From NCBI RefSeq assembly GCF_016798245.1, contig NZ_JAEUZA010000004.1, forward strand, positions 186,001 through 250,000: a stretch of 64,000 nucleotides of DNA, written 5' to 3'. A model generated the notes under the pieces. It saw only the letters and a list, made by a program, of their open reading frames with translations. It did not search any database and was not told the origin of the DNA. Below, in pieces: positions 26,401 to 40,704 of this stretch. The stretch's first letter is position 1; the number at the start of each line of letters is the position of its first letter. The stretch is from Alkalicoccobacillus gibsonii (GTDB lineage Bacteria; Bacillota; Bacilli; Bacillales; Bacillaceae_D). Made by a program: the position numbers and the translations under genes.

Positions 26401-28133
26401 ATGTCAACGAAAACAAAAAAACAGGAGCTTGTTGTGAACATTGAGAACAAAGAGGCACCAAAAGTATTATCAGGGTCAGGAATGCTGATCGAAGCACTAG
26501 CAAAAGAGAACGTTGAAGTCATCTTTGGCTATCCAGGAGGAGCGATTCTTCCAACCTATGATGAAATCTACAAAACAGGTATTCGTCATATTTTAGCAAG
26601 GCACGAACAAGGGGCCATTCATGCTGCAGAGGGATACGCTAGAGTTTCAGGAAAGCCGGGAGTATGTGTTGTAACCTCTGGGCCTGGAGCAACAAATGTC
26701 GTGACAGGTATTGCAGATGCCATGATTGATTCTCTTCCACTTATTGTTATAACGGGTCAAGTAGCAAAAACAGTGATTGGAACAGATGCTTTCCAGGAAG
26801 CGGATATGCTAGGAATTACGATGCCTATTACAAAGCATAATTTTCAAGTGAGATCCGTTGAAGAGTTTCCGAGAATCATCAAAGAAGCCTTCCATATTGC
26901 TACAACAGGACGACCTGGTCCAGTCCTAATTGACCTGCCAAAAGATGTGTCGCAAGATTCTGGGTTGTTTGACTATAGCGAAGATGTTCATCTTCCTGGC
27001 TACCAACCAACAATCATCCCAAATCGCCAACAAATCCGTAAGCTTGCGGAAGCTGTTACACAAGCTAAGAAGCCTGTTATCTTAGCTGGAGCAGGGATCC
27101 TTCACGCTAAAGCAAGTGAGCAGCTATACGAATACGTGGAACAACAGCAAATACCCGTTGTGAACACACTACTTGGTTTAGGGAACTTCCCGGGTAACCA
27201 TGAATTGCACTTAGGTATGGCGGGGATGCACGGTACGTATGCTGCGAATATGGCGCTTCATGAAGCCGACTTGTTAATTAATATTGGTGCGCGATTTGAT
27301 GATCGACTTACTGGAAAATTAGAATTCTTTGCTCCAAACGCGACGATTGCGCACATTGATGTGGATCCAGCAGAGATTGGGAAGAACATTGAAACACAGA
27401 TTCCGGTTGTAGGAGATGCAAAAGAAGCACTCAAGATGCTAATCGCTGAGCAAGGCGAACAAGCAGATCACGCAGACTGGAAAGCGAGTCTTCAGATTAA
27501 GAAAACTGACTTCCCTCTTTGGTATAAGCAAGAGGATGAAACGATTAAACCACAGCATTTGATTGAAAAGATCTATCAAAAAACAAAAGGCGAAGCCATT
27601 GTTACAACGGATGTTGGCCAGCATCAAATGTGGTCAGCTCAGTTCTATAAATTTGATAAGCCCAACCGTTGGGTAACATCAGGTGGACTTGGAACAATGG
27701 GCTTTGGATTCCCAGCAGCGATTGGTGCACAAATTGCTGAACCGCAATCAACCGTTGTATCCATCATCGGCGACGCTGGATTCCAGATGACATTACAGGA
27801 AATGTCCATTTTACAGGAATTGAACCTGCCAGTGAAAATTGTCATTGTTAATAACGCATCGCTTGGGATGGTTCGCCAGTGGCAACAGCTTTTCCACGGA
27901 GAGCGTTATTCAAACTCACTTTTCCCGATCCAGCCTGATTTTGTGAAACTTGCTGAGGCATATTCTATTAAAGCGATGAAAGTCGAAGAGTTAAAGGATA
28001 TGGAGTCAGCGATTGAAGAGATGCTTGCACACGATGGTCCGGTCTTGATGGACTGTAGAGTGGCTCAAGAAGAAAATGTCTATCCAATGATTTGTCCAGG
28101 GAAAGGACATCACGAAATGGAGGGGATTAGACC

Positions 28134-28137
<4 letters not shown>
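26401..28137 (+). CDS. ilvB: Acetolactate synthase large subunit
   Basis: A 578-aa thiamine diphosphate enzyme that condenses pyruvate to acetolactate, or with 2-ketobutyrate to acetohydroxybutyrate. Visible: the catalytic Glu region [35 protein letters not shown]-domain stretch and the ThDP motif [29 protein letters not shown]. The first 25 residues are a Lys-rich extension. AAAGGAGGAG supports ATG 26401. It overlaps ilvH by 4 nt (ATGA). Confidence 0.97.
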
Positions 28138-31274
<3,137 letters not shown>

Positions 31275-31286
31275 GAGATTTAAACA

Positions 31287-32375
31287 ATGAAAAAACAGAT
31301 AACGCTTTTACCTGGAGACGGGATTGGACCTGAGGTTGTAACGGAAGCTGTACGAGTATTAGATAAGGTCGGAAACGTTTTTGGTCATGAATTTACTTAT
31401 CAAACGGCAGCCATAGGTGGAACGGCAGTTGATCAATTTGAAGATCCCCTGCCACAGCAAACACTTCAGAGTTGTAGAGAAAGTGATGCCATTCTACTTG
31501 GTGCTGTTGGTGGACCAAAGTGGGATAGCTATCCAGCTCATCTTCGTCCAGAAAAAGGGCTCTTACGAATTCGCAAGGAGTTAGAGCTATTTTCAAATTT
31601 ACGTCCAGTCTCGATTTATAATAGCTTGATTTCAGAGTCTACTATTAAAGAAGATGTAGTAAGAGGCATTGATTTACTCATTGTTAGAGAATTAACCGGG
31701 GGTCTTTATTTCGGCGAACCGAGCGAGCGCTTGGACGTAAATGGTGAGGAAGCGGCTGTTGACACATTATCTTACAAACGAAGTGAAATTGAACGAATTA
31801 TCAGGATGGCCTTTGAATTAGCAGAGCTAAGAGGTAAAAAAGTAATGTCTGTAGACAAAGCAAATGTACTCGAATCAAGCCGCCTATGGAGACAAATCGC
31901 AAATGAGATCGCTGAAGATTTCCCTGAAGTGACGCTTGAACATATGCTTGTTGATAATGCAGCCATGCAGTTGATTCGTAATCCACGACAATTTGATGTT
32001 CTTGTAACGGAGAATTTATTTGGTGATATTCTTAGTGATGAAGCATCTATGATCTCAGGTTCACTTGGCTTACTTCCATCTGCTAGCTTAAGTGCAGAGG
32101 GGCCAGGAATTTACGAACCCATTCATGGATCAGCACCAGACATTGCTGGAAAAGGGTTGGCTAATCCATTAGCTACGATTGCATCTGTTGCGATGATGTT
32201 GAAATACGCGTTTAAAATGGAGAAAGAAGCAGAAGCAGTGATGTCTGCAATCAATGCAGCGCTTGATTCAGGCGTGCGCACAGCTGACCTAGTATACGGA
32301 AATCAAGGGTCTGTGACAACATCAGAGATGACGGATGCTGTTCTAGCTTATATAGGTACCGAACAAACGAACTAA
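31287..32375 (+). CDS. leuB: 3-isopropylmalate dehydrogenase
   Basis: A 362-aa NAD-dependent oxidative decarboxylase. LLPGDGIGPEVV at the start, VGGPKWD, RPEKGLLRIRKEL, RELTGGLYFGEP, the catalytic Lys in SVDKANVLESSRLWR, and YEPIHGSAPDIAGKG for the cofactor. TAGGAGAT precedes ATG 31287. Confidence 0.97.
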   Translation: MKKQITLLPGDGIGPEVVTEAVRVLDKVGNVFGHEFTYQTAAIGGTAVDQFEDPLPQQTLQSCRESDAILLGAVGGPKWDSYPAHLRPEKGLLRIRKELELFSNLRPVSIYNSLISESTIKEDVVRGIDLLIVRELTGGLYFGEPSERLDVNGEEAAVDTLSYKRSEIERIIRMAFELAELRGKKVMSVDKANVLESSRLWRQIANEIAEDFPEVTLEHMLVDNAAMQLIRNPRQFDVLVTENLFGDILSDEASMISGSLGLLPSASLSAEGPGIYEPIHGSAPDIAGKGLANPLATIASVAMMLKYAFKMEKEAEAVMSAINAALDSGVRTADLVYGNQGSVTTSEMTDAVLAYIGTEQTN

Positions 32376-32399
32376 TGTCAGATAAAGGAGGAATCGCAG

Positions 32400-33815
32400 A
32401 TGGCACCTAAAACAATCATTGAAAAAATCTGGAATGCCCATGAAGTAACCGCAGAAGAGGGGAAACCAAGTCTACTCTATATCGACTTACATCTTGTACA
32501 TGAAGTAACGTCTCCACAAGCTTTTGAAGGCTTGCGCCTAGCTGGGAGAAAGGTAAGGCGTCCGGATCTCACATTTGCCACGATGGACCACAATGTCCCG
32601 ACAGTGAACCGTTACGATATTACGGACATGATTGCAAGAAAGCAAATGGATACCCTTGCTGAGAACTGCAACGAATTTGGCATTGAGATTGCTGACTTAA
32701 AAAGCCCGGAAAATGGGATTGTCCATGTGATTGGGCCAGAGCTTGGGTTAACTCAGCCTGGGAAAACCATCGTTTGTGGTGATAGTCATACGTCTACACA
32801 TGGTGCGTTTGGTGCGATTGCATTCGGGATCGGTACTAGTGAAGTCGAACATGTTCTGGCTACTCAATCATTATGGCAATCAAAGCCTAAAACTCTTGAA
32901 GTGCGTATAACAGGTCAATTGGGGACAGGAATTTCTGCAAAAGATGTTATTCTTGCGATCATTTCAAAATTTGGTGTGGATGTAGGAACGGGTTCTATTA
33001 TTGAATTTACCGGAGACGCTATAAGAGGATTAACAATGGAAGAGCGAATGACGATCTGTAATATGTCGATTGAAGCCGGTGCAAAGGCAGGTCTTATTAG
33101 CCCGGATCAAGTTACTTTTGACTATCTGGAGGGACGTCAATTCGTTCCAAAAGGTGAGGATTTTGAACTTGTTAAGCATCAGTGGAGCGAGCTTGCCACT
33201 GATGAAGGGGCTGTTTATGATCGTACAGTGATTATTGATTCGTCTGAGATTGAACCGATGGTGACATGGGGAACAGATCCCTCGCAAGGCGTACGGATAA
33301 CGGATGTGGTACCATCACCTGAACATGCTCAGTCTGATTCAGAAAGAAGAGGAATTGAGCAGGCGCTTGAATATATGGATTTAGCTCCTGGAACGCCAAT
33401 TTCTTCTATTGAAGTACAACATGTGTTCATTGGGTCCTGTACGAATTCCCGCATAAGTGATTTACGAGCAGCAGCCGAGATCATTCAAGGAAGAAAAGTC
33501 GCTGAACATGTTCGTGCACTTGTTGTACCGGGATCCCAAAGGGTAAAAAAGCAAGCTGAGAAAGAAGGGCTTGATCAAGTGTTTGTCGAGGCAGGATTTG
33601 AATGGCGTGAATCTGGGTGTAGTATGTGCTTAAGTATGAATCCTGACGTCGTTCCAGAAGGCGAACGATGTGCATCGACTTCTAACCGTAACTTTGAAGG
33701 TAGACAAGGGAAGGGCTCTAGAACCCATCTGGTAAGTCCTGAAATGGCTGCAGCTACAGCAATTGCTGGTCATTTTGTAGATGTACGAACGTTTAAAACA
33801 GAAGAGGTGAAATAA
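32400..33815 (+). CDS. leuC: 3-isopropylmalate dehydratase large subunit
   Basis: A 471-aa aconitase-family subunit with a [4Fe-4S] cluster. Family signatures: [39 protein letters not shown] with a cluster Cys, and [13 protein letters not shown] with the other two. AAAGGAGGAATC supports ATG 32400. Works with LeuD to isomerise 2- to 3-isopropylmalate. Confidence 0.97.
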   Translation: MAPKTIIEKIWNAHEVTAEEGKPSLLYIDLHLVHEVTSPQAFEGLRLAGRKVRRPDLTFATMDHNVPTVNRYDITDMIARKQMDTLAENCNEFGIEIADLKSPENGIVHVIGPELGLTQPGKTIVCGDSHTSTHGAFGAIAFGIGTSEVEHVLATQSLWQSKPKTLEVRITGQLGTGISAKDVILAIISKFGVDVGTGSIIEFTGDAIRGLTMEERMTICNMSIEAGAKAGLISPDQVTFDYLEGRQFVPKGEDFELVKHQWSELATDEGAVYDRTVIIDSSEIEPMVTWGTDPSQGVRITDVVPSPEHAQSDSERRGIEQALEYMDLAPGTPISSIEVQHVFIGSCTNSRISDLRAAAEIIQGRKVAEHVRALVVPGSQRVKKQAEKEGLDQVFVEAGFEWRESGCSMCLSMNPDVVPEGERCASTSNRNFEGRQGKGSRTHLVSPEMAAATAIAGHFVDVRTFKTEEVK

Positions 33816-34394
33816 ATGGAGCCATTAACAATTCATACAGGTCAAACGGCAGCCCTAAATCGTGTGAATGTAGATACTGATCAAATCATTCCAAAACAGT
33901 TTCTGAAGCGGGTAGAACGAACAGGCTTCGGACAGTTTCTCTTTTTTGATTGGCGTTTTCTTTCTGATGGCTCAGATAACCCTGAGTTCGCTTTAAATAA
34001 ACCAGAGGCAGCAGACGCATCCGTACTTATTGCGGGCAATAATTTTGGCTGTGGTTCCTCTAGAGAACACGCACCATGGGCATTAAATGATTATGGCTTC
34101 AAAATCATTATCGCACCTAGCTTTGCCGATATCTTCTATAACAACTGTGTGAAAAATGGAATGCTTCCTATTCGCCTAACTGAACAAGAAGTAAACGACC
34201 TTCTCGCTAAGGCAGAAAACGATCTTTATTCCTTGACAATTGACTTAGAAGAGCAAACCGTAAAAGGTGAAGGATTTGAAGCAAGCTTTCAAATAGATCC
34301 TTATTGGAAGAAGATGTTGCTAAACGGTTGGGATGAAATCGGATTAACCCTGCTTCATGAAGAGAAGATCAAAGCGTTTGAAGAAGCACGCTAA
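33816..34394 (+). CDS. leuD: 3-isopropylmalate dehydratase small subunit
   Basis: A 192-aa swivelling domain. [14 protein letters not shown] at the N-terminus and [17 protein letters not shown] for substrate binding are diagnostic. It begins immediately after the leuC stop, using GAGGTG at the end of leuC as ribosome site. Last gene of the ilv-leu operon; terminator follows. Confidence 0.97.
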   Translation: MEPLTIHTGQTAALNRVNVDTDQIIPKQFLKRVERTGFGQFLFFDWRFLSDGSDNPEFALNKPEAADASVLIAGNNFGCGSSREHAPWALNDYGFKIIIAPSFADIFYNNCVKNGMLPIRLTEQEVNDLLAKAENDLYSLTIDLEEQTVKGEGFEASFQIDPYWKKMLLNGWDEIGLTLLHEEKIKAFEEAR

Positions 34395-34411
34395 AGGGTA
34401 CATTAATACAA

Positions 34412-34447
34412 GTCGGAGGTATCTTTGTCAAAAGGTATCTCCGTTTT
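34412..34447 (+). terminator. Terminator of the ilv-leu operon
   Basis: CGGAG (34412-34416) pairs with CTCCG (34437-34441); inner ATCTTT/AAAGGTAT extends it. Followed by T5. Confidence 0.78.
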
Positions 34448-34556
34448 TCTAAAGTGAGCAAGGGTTGCTTTTGCATTTGTAATAGGAAAGGTGAACTGGT
34501 ACACTTTACCTAACTTTAGACATACGATGAGTCCAATTAGAGCGGGAGCAAAACGA

Positions 34557-35624
34557 ATGACCGACAAATCTCACAAGAACGATCAGAACAATATTATTCT
34601 TTATCCTGGATTGGTGCGGAGGCTACTTGAACTAGGCATGGATGCTCTGAAAGCAAAGGATGGAAAGAGAGCACATGAGTATTTTGAACAGGCCGAATCC
34701 ATTGAACCGGAAAACGCAAAAGTTCGGTTTGGAAAAATGCTCAGTTTAGTAGAGCTTGGTAAGCTAGAAGAAGCAGTAAACTTAACGGATAAGCTTCTTA
34801 GAGAGGACAGCGGAGACTATTTTGAAAACTTGCAGGTACATATTTCATTACTCGTTCAGCTTTCTAGATATGAAGAAGTGATTGAGCTGTTAGATGCTGT
34901 CTTAGCTGAAAACCGCTTCCCGCATCAACATGCCGAAAGCCTCTACAAGCTTCTCCATTTTAGTAGACAGATGACAGAAAGCTTACCGAGTGTCGAGCAG
35001 TCGCTGGTTGAAGAAGAACTAGATGATGAGGTTGAACAAGAAGAGCTAGATAAACTGCAATCGTCGAATCCGGAGCTTGAATGGCAAGCTATACAAAATC
35101 TAGGGAAGAAAAAGCAGCGCCAAGCAACAGAAGCTTTTATTACTTACATAGAAGATTCAACCAATGATTGGCTATTACAGAGCTATGCCTTGCAATTTTT
35201 AATGGATTGGAATGTTGTTGAAGAGATAACGATAACCAAACTTGGACAAACTCAAGTCGTTGTACCAGACACACTTAAAAATGAAGGAAAGCTGACTCAT
35301 TTTATTTCAAAAATGAAACAGCTACTAGTAGAGTCTCTTGAGCATGAAGATCCCATTCTTATGGAGATGTCTACACAACTAATGGTCTTACACTCCTTAA
35401 CTCTTTTTCCGTTTTTACCAGAGGAATCAGAGCAGAGAAGTTATGCGGCCGCGTTCACAATTATTGCCTGCGAGCGAATTGCAAGTGATTATAATGAAAT
35501 CGAAATCGTGGAGACGTTTAAAACAAATCGTTCAGACGTGCTAAAGAAGATCGAGTTTATCGAAGAATTAGAGGGTCAAGTTTTCAGGCATGGTCTACCT
35601 CACTTTCATGAAACGGACAGATAA
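34557..35624 (+). CDS. ysoA: TPR-repeat protein (YsoA-like)
   Basis: A 355-aa helical protein. The N-terminal part has tetratricopeptide repeats (LGMDALKAKDGKRAHEYFEQAESIEPENAKVRFGKML and two weaker repeats), followed by an acidic linker (EEELDDEVEQEELDKL) and a helical C-terminal half of unknown type. It lies between leuD and tig, the position of ysoA in B. subtilis. Function is unknown. The frame extends to GTG 34491, but GGGAG at 34544-34548 favours ATG 34557. Confidence 0.82.
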   Translation: MTDKSHKNDQNNIILYPGLVRRLLELGMDALKAKDGKRAHEYFEQAESIEPENAKVRFGKMLSLVELGKLEEAVNLTDKLLREDSGDYFENLQVHISLLVQLSRYEEVIELLDAVLAENRFPHQHAESLYKLLHFSRQMTESLPSVEQSLVEEELDDEVEQEELDKLQSSNPELEWQAIQNLGKKKQRQATEAFITYIEDSTNDWLLQSYALQFLMDWNVVEEITITKLGQTQVVVPDTLKNEGKLTHFISKMKQLLVESLEHEDPILMEMSTQLMVLHSLTLFPFLPEESEQRSYAAAFTIIACERIASDYNEIEIVETFKTNRSDVLKKIEFIEELEGQVFRHGLPHFHETDR

Positions 35625-35680
35625 TACATACATAATCAAAAAAAGTTTTTGAGAGCTTTTTGCTAATTCTAGTGCTTCCA

Positions 35681-35708
35681 TTGAAAAGCAAGGGCTTTAT
35701 GTTATAAT
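35681..35708 (+). promoter_or_regulatory. Sigma-A promoter of tig, extended -10
   Basis: TTGAAA (35681-35686), 16-nt spacer, TATAAT (35703-35708) preceded by TGT. Confidence 0.82.
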
Positions 35709-35780
35709 AGTGTGGTTGTCAATCATGTATAACGGAAATCAATCGTTTTTAGAACGAAGATATAGTTGGAGGGAACACGA

Positions 35781-37073
35781 ATGAGTGCAAAATGGGAAAA
35801 GCAAGAAGGAAATCAAGGAGTTTTAACAGTAGAAGTTGAAGCTGAGAAGGTAACAGAAGCTTTAGATGAAGCGTTTAAAAAAGTATCTAAAAAAGTAAAT
35901 ATCCCTGGATTCCGTAAAGGGAAAGTACCACGTAGTCTTTTTGAAAAGCAGTTTGGTGTAGAGTCTCTTTACCAAGATGCATTAGATCTTCTTCTTCCAG
36001 AAGCGTATGCAAGTGCAGTTGATGAAGCTGGAATTACTCCAGTTGATCGTCCTGACATCGACATCGAGAAAATGGAAAAAGGAAGCGAGCTTGTTTTTAA
36101 AGCAACAGTAACAGTTAAGCCTGAAGTTGAACTTGGTGACTATAAAGGTCTACAAGTAGAAGCTCAAGAAACAGATGTAACTGAAGAAGACATTGATGCT
36201 GAACTTAAACATCTTCAAGGTCATCAAGCTGAGCTTGTTGTAATCGAAGATGGAGCAATTGAAGATGGGGATACAGCTGTTATTGACTTTGAAGGTTTCG
36301 CTAATGGTGAAGCATTTGAAGGTGGAACGGCAGAGAACTACTCTCTAGAAGTTGGTTCAAACTCATTTATTCCAGGATTTGAAGAGCAGCTAGTAGGCTT
36401 GAAAACTGGAGATGAGAAAGATGTTGAAGTAACATTCCCTGATGAGTACCATGCAGAAGATCTAGCTGGACAACCTGCTACATTCAAAGTGAAAGTACAC
36501 GAAATTAAGCGTAAAGAGCTTCCTGAGCTTAATGATGAGTTTGCTAAGGATGTAAACGAAAATGTTGAAACTCTAGATGAGCTTAAAAAAGAAGTAAAAG
36601 AAAAGCTTGAAAAGCAGAAAAAAGATACAGCAGAAAATGCTACACGTGAAGCTGTAATCGAACAGGCAACTGAAAATGCAACAATTGATATTCCAGAAGC
36701 AATGATCACAACTGAAACAGATCGTATGCTTCAAGAATTTGGTCAACGTCTACAAAGCCAAGGTATGGATCTTGAAACGTACTACCAGTTCTCTGGACAA
36801 AACGAAGAAGCAATGCGCGAGCAGTTTAAAGAAGATGCTGGTAAACGTGTAAAAGCAAATCTAGTACTTGAAGCGATCTCTATTAAAGAAGAAATTGAAG
36901 TATCTGATGAAGATGTTGATAATGAGCTAGAAAAAATGGCTGAAATGTATCAACGTCCTGTTGAAGAGATTCGTACAATTTTCACTGCTCAAGGTGGAGT
37001 TGAGAATCTTAAAGCAGATCTTAAGATCCAAAAGGCGATTGATCTTCTTGTAGAAGAAAGCAAAACGGCTTAA
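35781..37073 (+). CDS. tig: Trigger factor
   Basis: A 430-aa ribosome-bound chaperone and peptidyl-prolyl isomerase. The N-terminal ribosome-binding signature is [20 protein letters not shown]; the FKBP-type domain is near residues 150-245 ([20 protein letters not shown]...[11 protein letters not shown]); the C-terminal helical arm follows. TTG 35766 is possible but GGAGGG (35768-35773) selects ATG 35781. Monocistronic between its promoter and terminator. Confidence 0.96.
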   Translation: MSAKWEKQEGNQGVLTVEVEAEKVTEALDEAFKKVSKKVNIPGFRKGKVPRSLFEKQFGVESLYQDALDLLLPEAYASAVDEAGITPVDRPDIDIEKMEKGSELVFKATVTVKPEVELGDYKGLQVEAQETDVTEEDIDAELKHLQGHQAELVVIEDGAIEDGDTAVIDFEGFANGEAFEGGTAENYSLEVGSNSFIPGFEEQLVGLKTGDEKDVEVTFPDEYHAEDLAGQPATFKVKVHEIKRKELPELNDEFAKDVNENVETLDELKKEVKEKLEKQKKDTAENATREAVIEQATENATIDIPEAMITTETDRMLQEFGQRLQSQGMDLETYYQFSGQNEEAMREQFKEDAGKRVKANLVLEAISIKEEIEVSDEDVDNELEKMAEMYQRPVEEIRTIFTAQGGVENLKADLKIQKAIDLLVEESKTA

Positions 37074-37086
37074 TGAACACTAGGAA

Positions 37087-37119
37087 ACAAGGTGCGGACT
37101 CGGACGCACCTTGTTTTTC
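37087..37119 (+). terminator. Terminator of tig
   Basis: ACAAGGTGCG (37087-37096) pairs perfectly with CGCACCTTGT (37105-37114), followed by T5. Confidence 0.92.
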
Positions 37120-37316
37120 TTCTAGGGATTTTAATGTATGATGAGGTCGATTTTTGAACATGCTTAGGAGACTGTAAGAAAAATCTTTTGAAAAAAAGGG
37201 TTTTCGAGCAATTATCTTGAATGTATACAGTGTCTTCACATAAACTAACCTATAACAGACATGTATGCATGATACCGTACATAGAAGAGCAAATGAATGT
37301 CGCACTACCTAAAGTA

Positions 37317-37325
37317 TGCTACAAT
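37317..37325 (+). promoter_or_regulatory. Extended -10 promoter of clpX
   Basis: TGC-TACAAT at 37317-37325, 89 nt before clpX; no good -35. The rest of 37120-37413 shows no other clear element. Confidence 0.5.
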
Positions 37326-37413
37326 AGCTGAAACTCGTAGAAACAGATTGGAATTAGAAGGCTTTTTAGTTGAACTCGGAGGATGAATCGTTTACTTTAT
37401 AGAGGTGATTTCT

Positions 37414-38679
37414 TTGGCTGATAAGAGTAGGGAACTTTCATGTTCGTTCTGTAGCAAGACGGAAGCGCAAGTAAGAAAGATAATCGCTGGACCAGGTGTT
37501 TACATTTGTGATGAATGTATTGAATTATGTACAGAAATTGTGGAAGAAGAGCTTGGAACAGAAGAAGAAGTAGAATTTCAAGAAATTCCAAAGCCATATG
37601 AAATCTGTGAAGTGCTAGATGATTATGTCATTGGTCAAGGGAATGCGAAAAAATCGCTTTCCGTAGCAGTGTACAATCATTATAAGCGTATTAACTCCTT
37701 AAGCCGCTCAGAGGAAGTTGAGCTTGCTAAGAGTAATATTTGTATGATTGGGCCTACAGGTAGTGGTAAAACGTTACTTGCTCAAACGTTAGCACGTATT
37801 CTAAATGTACCATTTGCAGTAGCTGATGCTACATCACTAACTGAAGCTGGTTATGTTGGGGAAGATGTAGAGAACATCTTACTTAAACTGATTCAAGCAG
37901 CAGACTATGATGTTGAAAAAGCGGAAAAAGGAATTATCTACATCGATGAAATTGACAAGGTAGCTCGTAAGTCTGAGAACCCGTCTATTACACGTGATGT
38001 ATCTGGTGAGGGTGTACAGCAAGCCCTTCTTAAAATTCTTGAAGGAACAACAGCAAGCGTGCCACCTCAAGGCGGACGTAAGCATCCTCATCAAGAATTC
38101 ATCCAAATTGATACGACAAATGTTTTATTTATTTGTGGTGGAGCATTTGACGGGATCGAGCAAATTATTAAACGCCGTCTTGGTAAAAAGATCATCGGAT
38201 TTGGATCCGATACAAAACAAGAAGAACTAAAACCAGGTGAATACCTAGCAAAAGTTCTCCCAGAAGATTTATTACGTTTTGGACTTATTCCAGAATTTAT
38301 CGGTCGCCTACCAGTCATTTCAAGTCTAGAGCCACTTGATTCAAAAGCGCTTGTTGAGATCCTAACTCAACCGAAGAACGCACTAGTGAAACAATACCAA
38401 AAGCTTTTAGAGCTTGATGATGTTGAACTTGAATTCACAGAGGCCGCTTTAACTGAGATCGCCAATAAAGCGATTGAACGTAAAACAGGTGCTCGTGGAC
38501 TTCGTTCCATTATTGAAGGCATCATGCTAGATGTGATGTTTGACCTACCGTCACGTGAAGACATTGTGAAATGTATTATTCACGATAAATGTATAACGGA
38601 AGATGCCGCACCAATTCTTAAATCAGATGATGGTACGGAAATTACCATCGATGCGAGAAAACCAAAAGAAAGTGCATAA
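37414..38679 (+). CDS. clpX: ClpXP protease ATPase subunit ClpX
   Basis: A 421-aa AAA+ unfoldase that feeds ClpP. The zinc-binding domain uses Cys10, Cys13, Cys32 and Cys35 (CSFC...CDEC). Walker A GPTGSGKT, Walker [10 protein letters not shown], sensor and Arg finger regions ([16 protein letters not shown]) and the IGFG ClpP-docking loop are present. The frame includes an upstream GTG (37405) that is part of the GAGGTG ribosome site, so TTG 37414 is chosen; this gives the family length. Confidence 0.96.
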   Translation: MADKSRELSCSFCSKTEAQVRKIIAGPGVYICDECIELCTEIVEEELGTEEEVEFQEIPKPYEICEVLDDYVIGQGNAKKSLSVAVYNHYKRINSLSRSEEVELAKSNICMIGPTGSGKTLLAQTLARILNVPFAVADATSLTEAGYVGEDVENILLKLIQAADYDVEKAEKGIIYIDEIDKVARKSENPSITRDVSGEGVQQALLKILEGTTASVPPQGGRKHPHQEFIQIDTTNVLFICGGAFDGIEQIIKRRLGKKIIGFGSDTKQEELKPGEYLAKVLPEDLLRFGLIPEFIGRLPVISSLEPLDSKALVEILTQPKNALVKQYQKLLELDDVELEFTEAALTEIANKAIERKTGARGLRSIIEGIMLDVMFDLPSREDIVKCIIHDKCITEDAAPILKSDDGTEITIDARKPKESA

Positions 38680-38682
38680 CGT

Positions 38683-38714
38683 AAAGAGCAGCGAATAGTC
38701 GCTGCTCTTTTTTT
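38683..38714 (+). terminator. Terminator of clpX
   Basis: AAAGAGCAGCGA (38683-38694) pairs with TCGCTGCTCTTT (38699-38710), followed by more T. Confidence 0.93.
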
Positions 38715-38762
38715 GTTTGTACTCATTCTTCCAACATTTACTATGCGTTAGACAAATATGCC

Positions 38763-38792
38763 GTAATGAGTCTACGGCGGTTCGGTCATACT
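38763..38792 (+). promoter_or_regulatory. Putative sigma-F promoter of lonB
   Basis: GTAAT (38763-38767), 16-nt spacer, GGTCATACT (38784-38792). The -10 matches the forespore pattern GGnnAnAMT fully; the -35 is weak. lonB of B. subtilis is made in the forespore under sigma-F, which fits. Confidence 0.5.
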
Positions 38793-38826
38793 AAACACAG
38801 ATTAGTGAGTGACAGGAGGAAATGGT

Positions 38827-40497
38827 GTGAACTGGACAGGTATTGTGTTAATTGTACAATTATTTTTTGGTGTAGTCATTGGCCTTTACTTTTGGAATTT
38901 GTTAAAGGGTCAACGCAGTCAGCGAGTCAGTATTGATAAAGAATCAAAAAAAGAGATGGAACAACTAAGAAAAATGCGAGCGATTACGTTAACAGAACCA
39001 TTGTCTGAAAAAGTCCGTCCAAGCGGATTTGAAGACATTGTTGGTCAAAAAGAGGGAATTCGTGCATTAAAAGCAGCACTGTGTGGTCCAAACCCTCAGC
39101 ACGTTATTATATATGGTCCACCAGGCGTTGGTAAAACAGCAGCAGCCCGATTGGTACTAAAGGAAGCCAAAACGCATGCAGGCTCTCCTTTTGCTAAGGA
39201 AGCTGTTTTTGTAGAACTAGACGGAACAACAGCCAGATTTGATGAACGGGGAATTGCTGATCCACTAATTGGTTCTGTTCACGATCCGATCTATCAAGGA
39301 GCCGGTGCTATGGGACAAGCAGGTATTCCGCAACCCAAGCAAGGAGCTGTATCAAAAGCACACGGAGGCGTATTATTTATTGATGAGATTGGGGAGCTTC
39401 ACTCCATTCAACAAAATAAACTTCTGAAAGTGTTAGAAGATCGCAAGGTTTTTCTAGAAAGCGTCTACTACAATGAAGAGAATGCTAACATACCTAAGCA
39501 CATCCATGAGATATTCCAAAAGGGATTGCCAGCTGATTTTCGCTTAATTGCAGCAACAACAAGGCAACCGGATGAAATTCCACCAGCTATTCGTTCTCGC
39601 TGTATGGAAGTGTTTTTCAGAGCGTTAAAGCCTGAGGAAATAATAAAGATCGCTCAAAATGCCGCGCAAAAAATACAATTTGAACTAGACGAACAAGCAG
39701 GGACGAAGATATCAAAATATGCAACAAATGGTCGTGAAACCGTCAATATTATTCAAATTGCCTCAGGACTGGCATTAGCAGAGGGGCGAAAACAAATTCA
39801 AGTGAACGACATCGAGTGGGTCCTTCATGCTGGACAAATTACACCGCGTCCAGAAAAACGAATTCACGATGAGCCAGCTATTGGACTTGTGAATGGATTA
39901 GCTGTATATGGTCCGAACTTAGGTGCACTCCTTGAAATTGAAGTCAATGTCATTCCTCACATGCAAAAAGGAACCATTAATATTACAGGCATTGCTGAGG
40001 AGGAGAGCACTGGAACCCAATCACGTTCAATCCGACGCAAAAGTATGGCCAAAGGTTCCGTTGAGAATGTAGTCACCGTACTACGACGAATGGGAACACC
40101 AACTGCTGATTACGATATTCATGTGAACTTTCCAGGTGGGGGTCCAGTGGATGGACCGTCAGCTGGGATTGCAATCGCTTGTGGGATCTATTCAGCGATT
40201 CATGAACAACCAATTAGGCATGATCTTGCCATGACAGGAGAGCTTAGCATTCGTGGTCAGGTTAAGCCCATTGGTGGTGTGGTAGCAAAGGTAGAAGCAG
40301 CTAAGTTAGCAGGAGCAACCAAAGTCATTATTCCGGTTGAGAATGCCGAGTCCATTCTTCAGGAAATTGATGGAGTAGAGGTCATACCGGTTTCCACATT
40401 GGATGATGTGCTTGAACTTGCATTATTACCATCCATTAAGGAAGAAACCATTCCGGCGCAGGCTGCTACTAAAGGATCAATTGCTACGTCTGTATAA
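38827..40497 (+). CDS. lonB: Membrane-anchored Lon-type protease LonB
   Basis: A 556-aa protein. An N-terminal membrane helix (GIVLIVQLFFGVVIGLYFW) precedes a basic linker, an AAA+ domain (Walker A GPPGVGKT, Walker B VLFIDEIGE) and a C-terminal Lon protease domain with the catalytic Ser in GPVDGPSAGIAIA and Lys later in VVAKVEAAKLAGATKVIIP. This is the sporulation-associated LonB of Bacillaceae, near identical in layout to B. subtilis. GTG 38827 is chosen because AGGAGG (38814-38819) precedes it by 7 nt. Confidence 0.95.
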   Translation: MNWTGIVLIVQLFFGVVIGLYFWNLLKGQRSQRVSIDKESKKEMEQLRKMRAITLTEPLSEKVRPSGFEDIVGQKEGIRALKAALCGPNPQHVIIYGPPGVGKTAAARLVLKEAKTHAGSPFAKEAVFVELDGTTARFDERGIADPLIGSVHDPIYQGAGAMGQAGIPQPKQGAVSKAHGGVLFIDEIGELHSIQQNKLLKVLEDRKVFLESVYYNEENANIPKHIHEIFQKGLPADFRLIAATTRQPDEIPPAIRSRCMEVFFRALKPEEIIKIAQNAAQKIQFELDEQAGTKISKYATNGRETVNIIQIASGLALAEGRKQIQVNDIEWVLHAGQITPRPEKRIHDEPAIGLVNGLAVYGPNLGALLEIEVNVIPHMQKGTINITGIAEEESTGTQSRSIRRKSMAKGSVENVVTVLRRMGTPTADYDIHVNFPGGGPVDGPSAGIAIACGIYSAIHEQPIRHDLAMTGELSIRGQVKPIGGVVAKVEAAKLAGATKVIIPVENAESILQEIDGVEVIPVSTLDDVLELALLPSIKEETIPAQAATKGSIATSV

Positions 40498-40633
40498 ATA
40501 GACAAAAAAACCTGGATAAGATAGAATTGAGAAAGTGCTTGACTATGCCTAGAAAGCGATTAGTTATGAAAAGAAATGTTGACATAATGTGCGCGTATAA
40601 CAGCAAGAACGCATAGACTACGATAACAGAACG

Positions 40634-40663
40634 AGGATTAGGGTCTACTAAGAAACTAATCCT
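40634..40663 (+). other. Hairpin in the lonA leader
   Basis: AGGATTAG (40634-40641) pairs perfectly with CTAATCCT (40656-40663), 42 nt before the lonA start. No T run follows, so it is not a normal terminator. A TTGACA (40579) and a TATAAC (40596) lie upstream but with only 11 nt between them. Confidence 0.45.
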
Positions 40664-40704
40664 TGTCTGATTTGTCTGGAACAGGAATTCGGAGGTGTTC
40701 GCGG

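Noticed and set aside
40579-40601. TTGACA and TATAAC upstream of lonA as a promoter
   Set aside because: Spacer is only 11 nt, too short for a sigma-A promoter; no alternative -10 at 16-18 nt.
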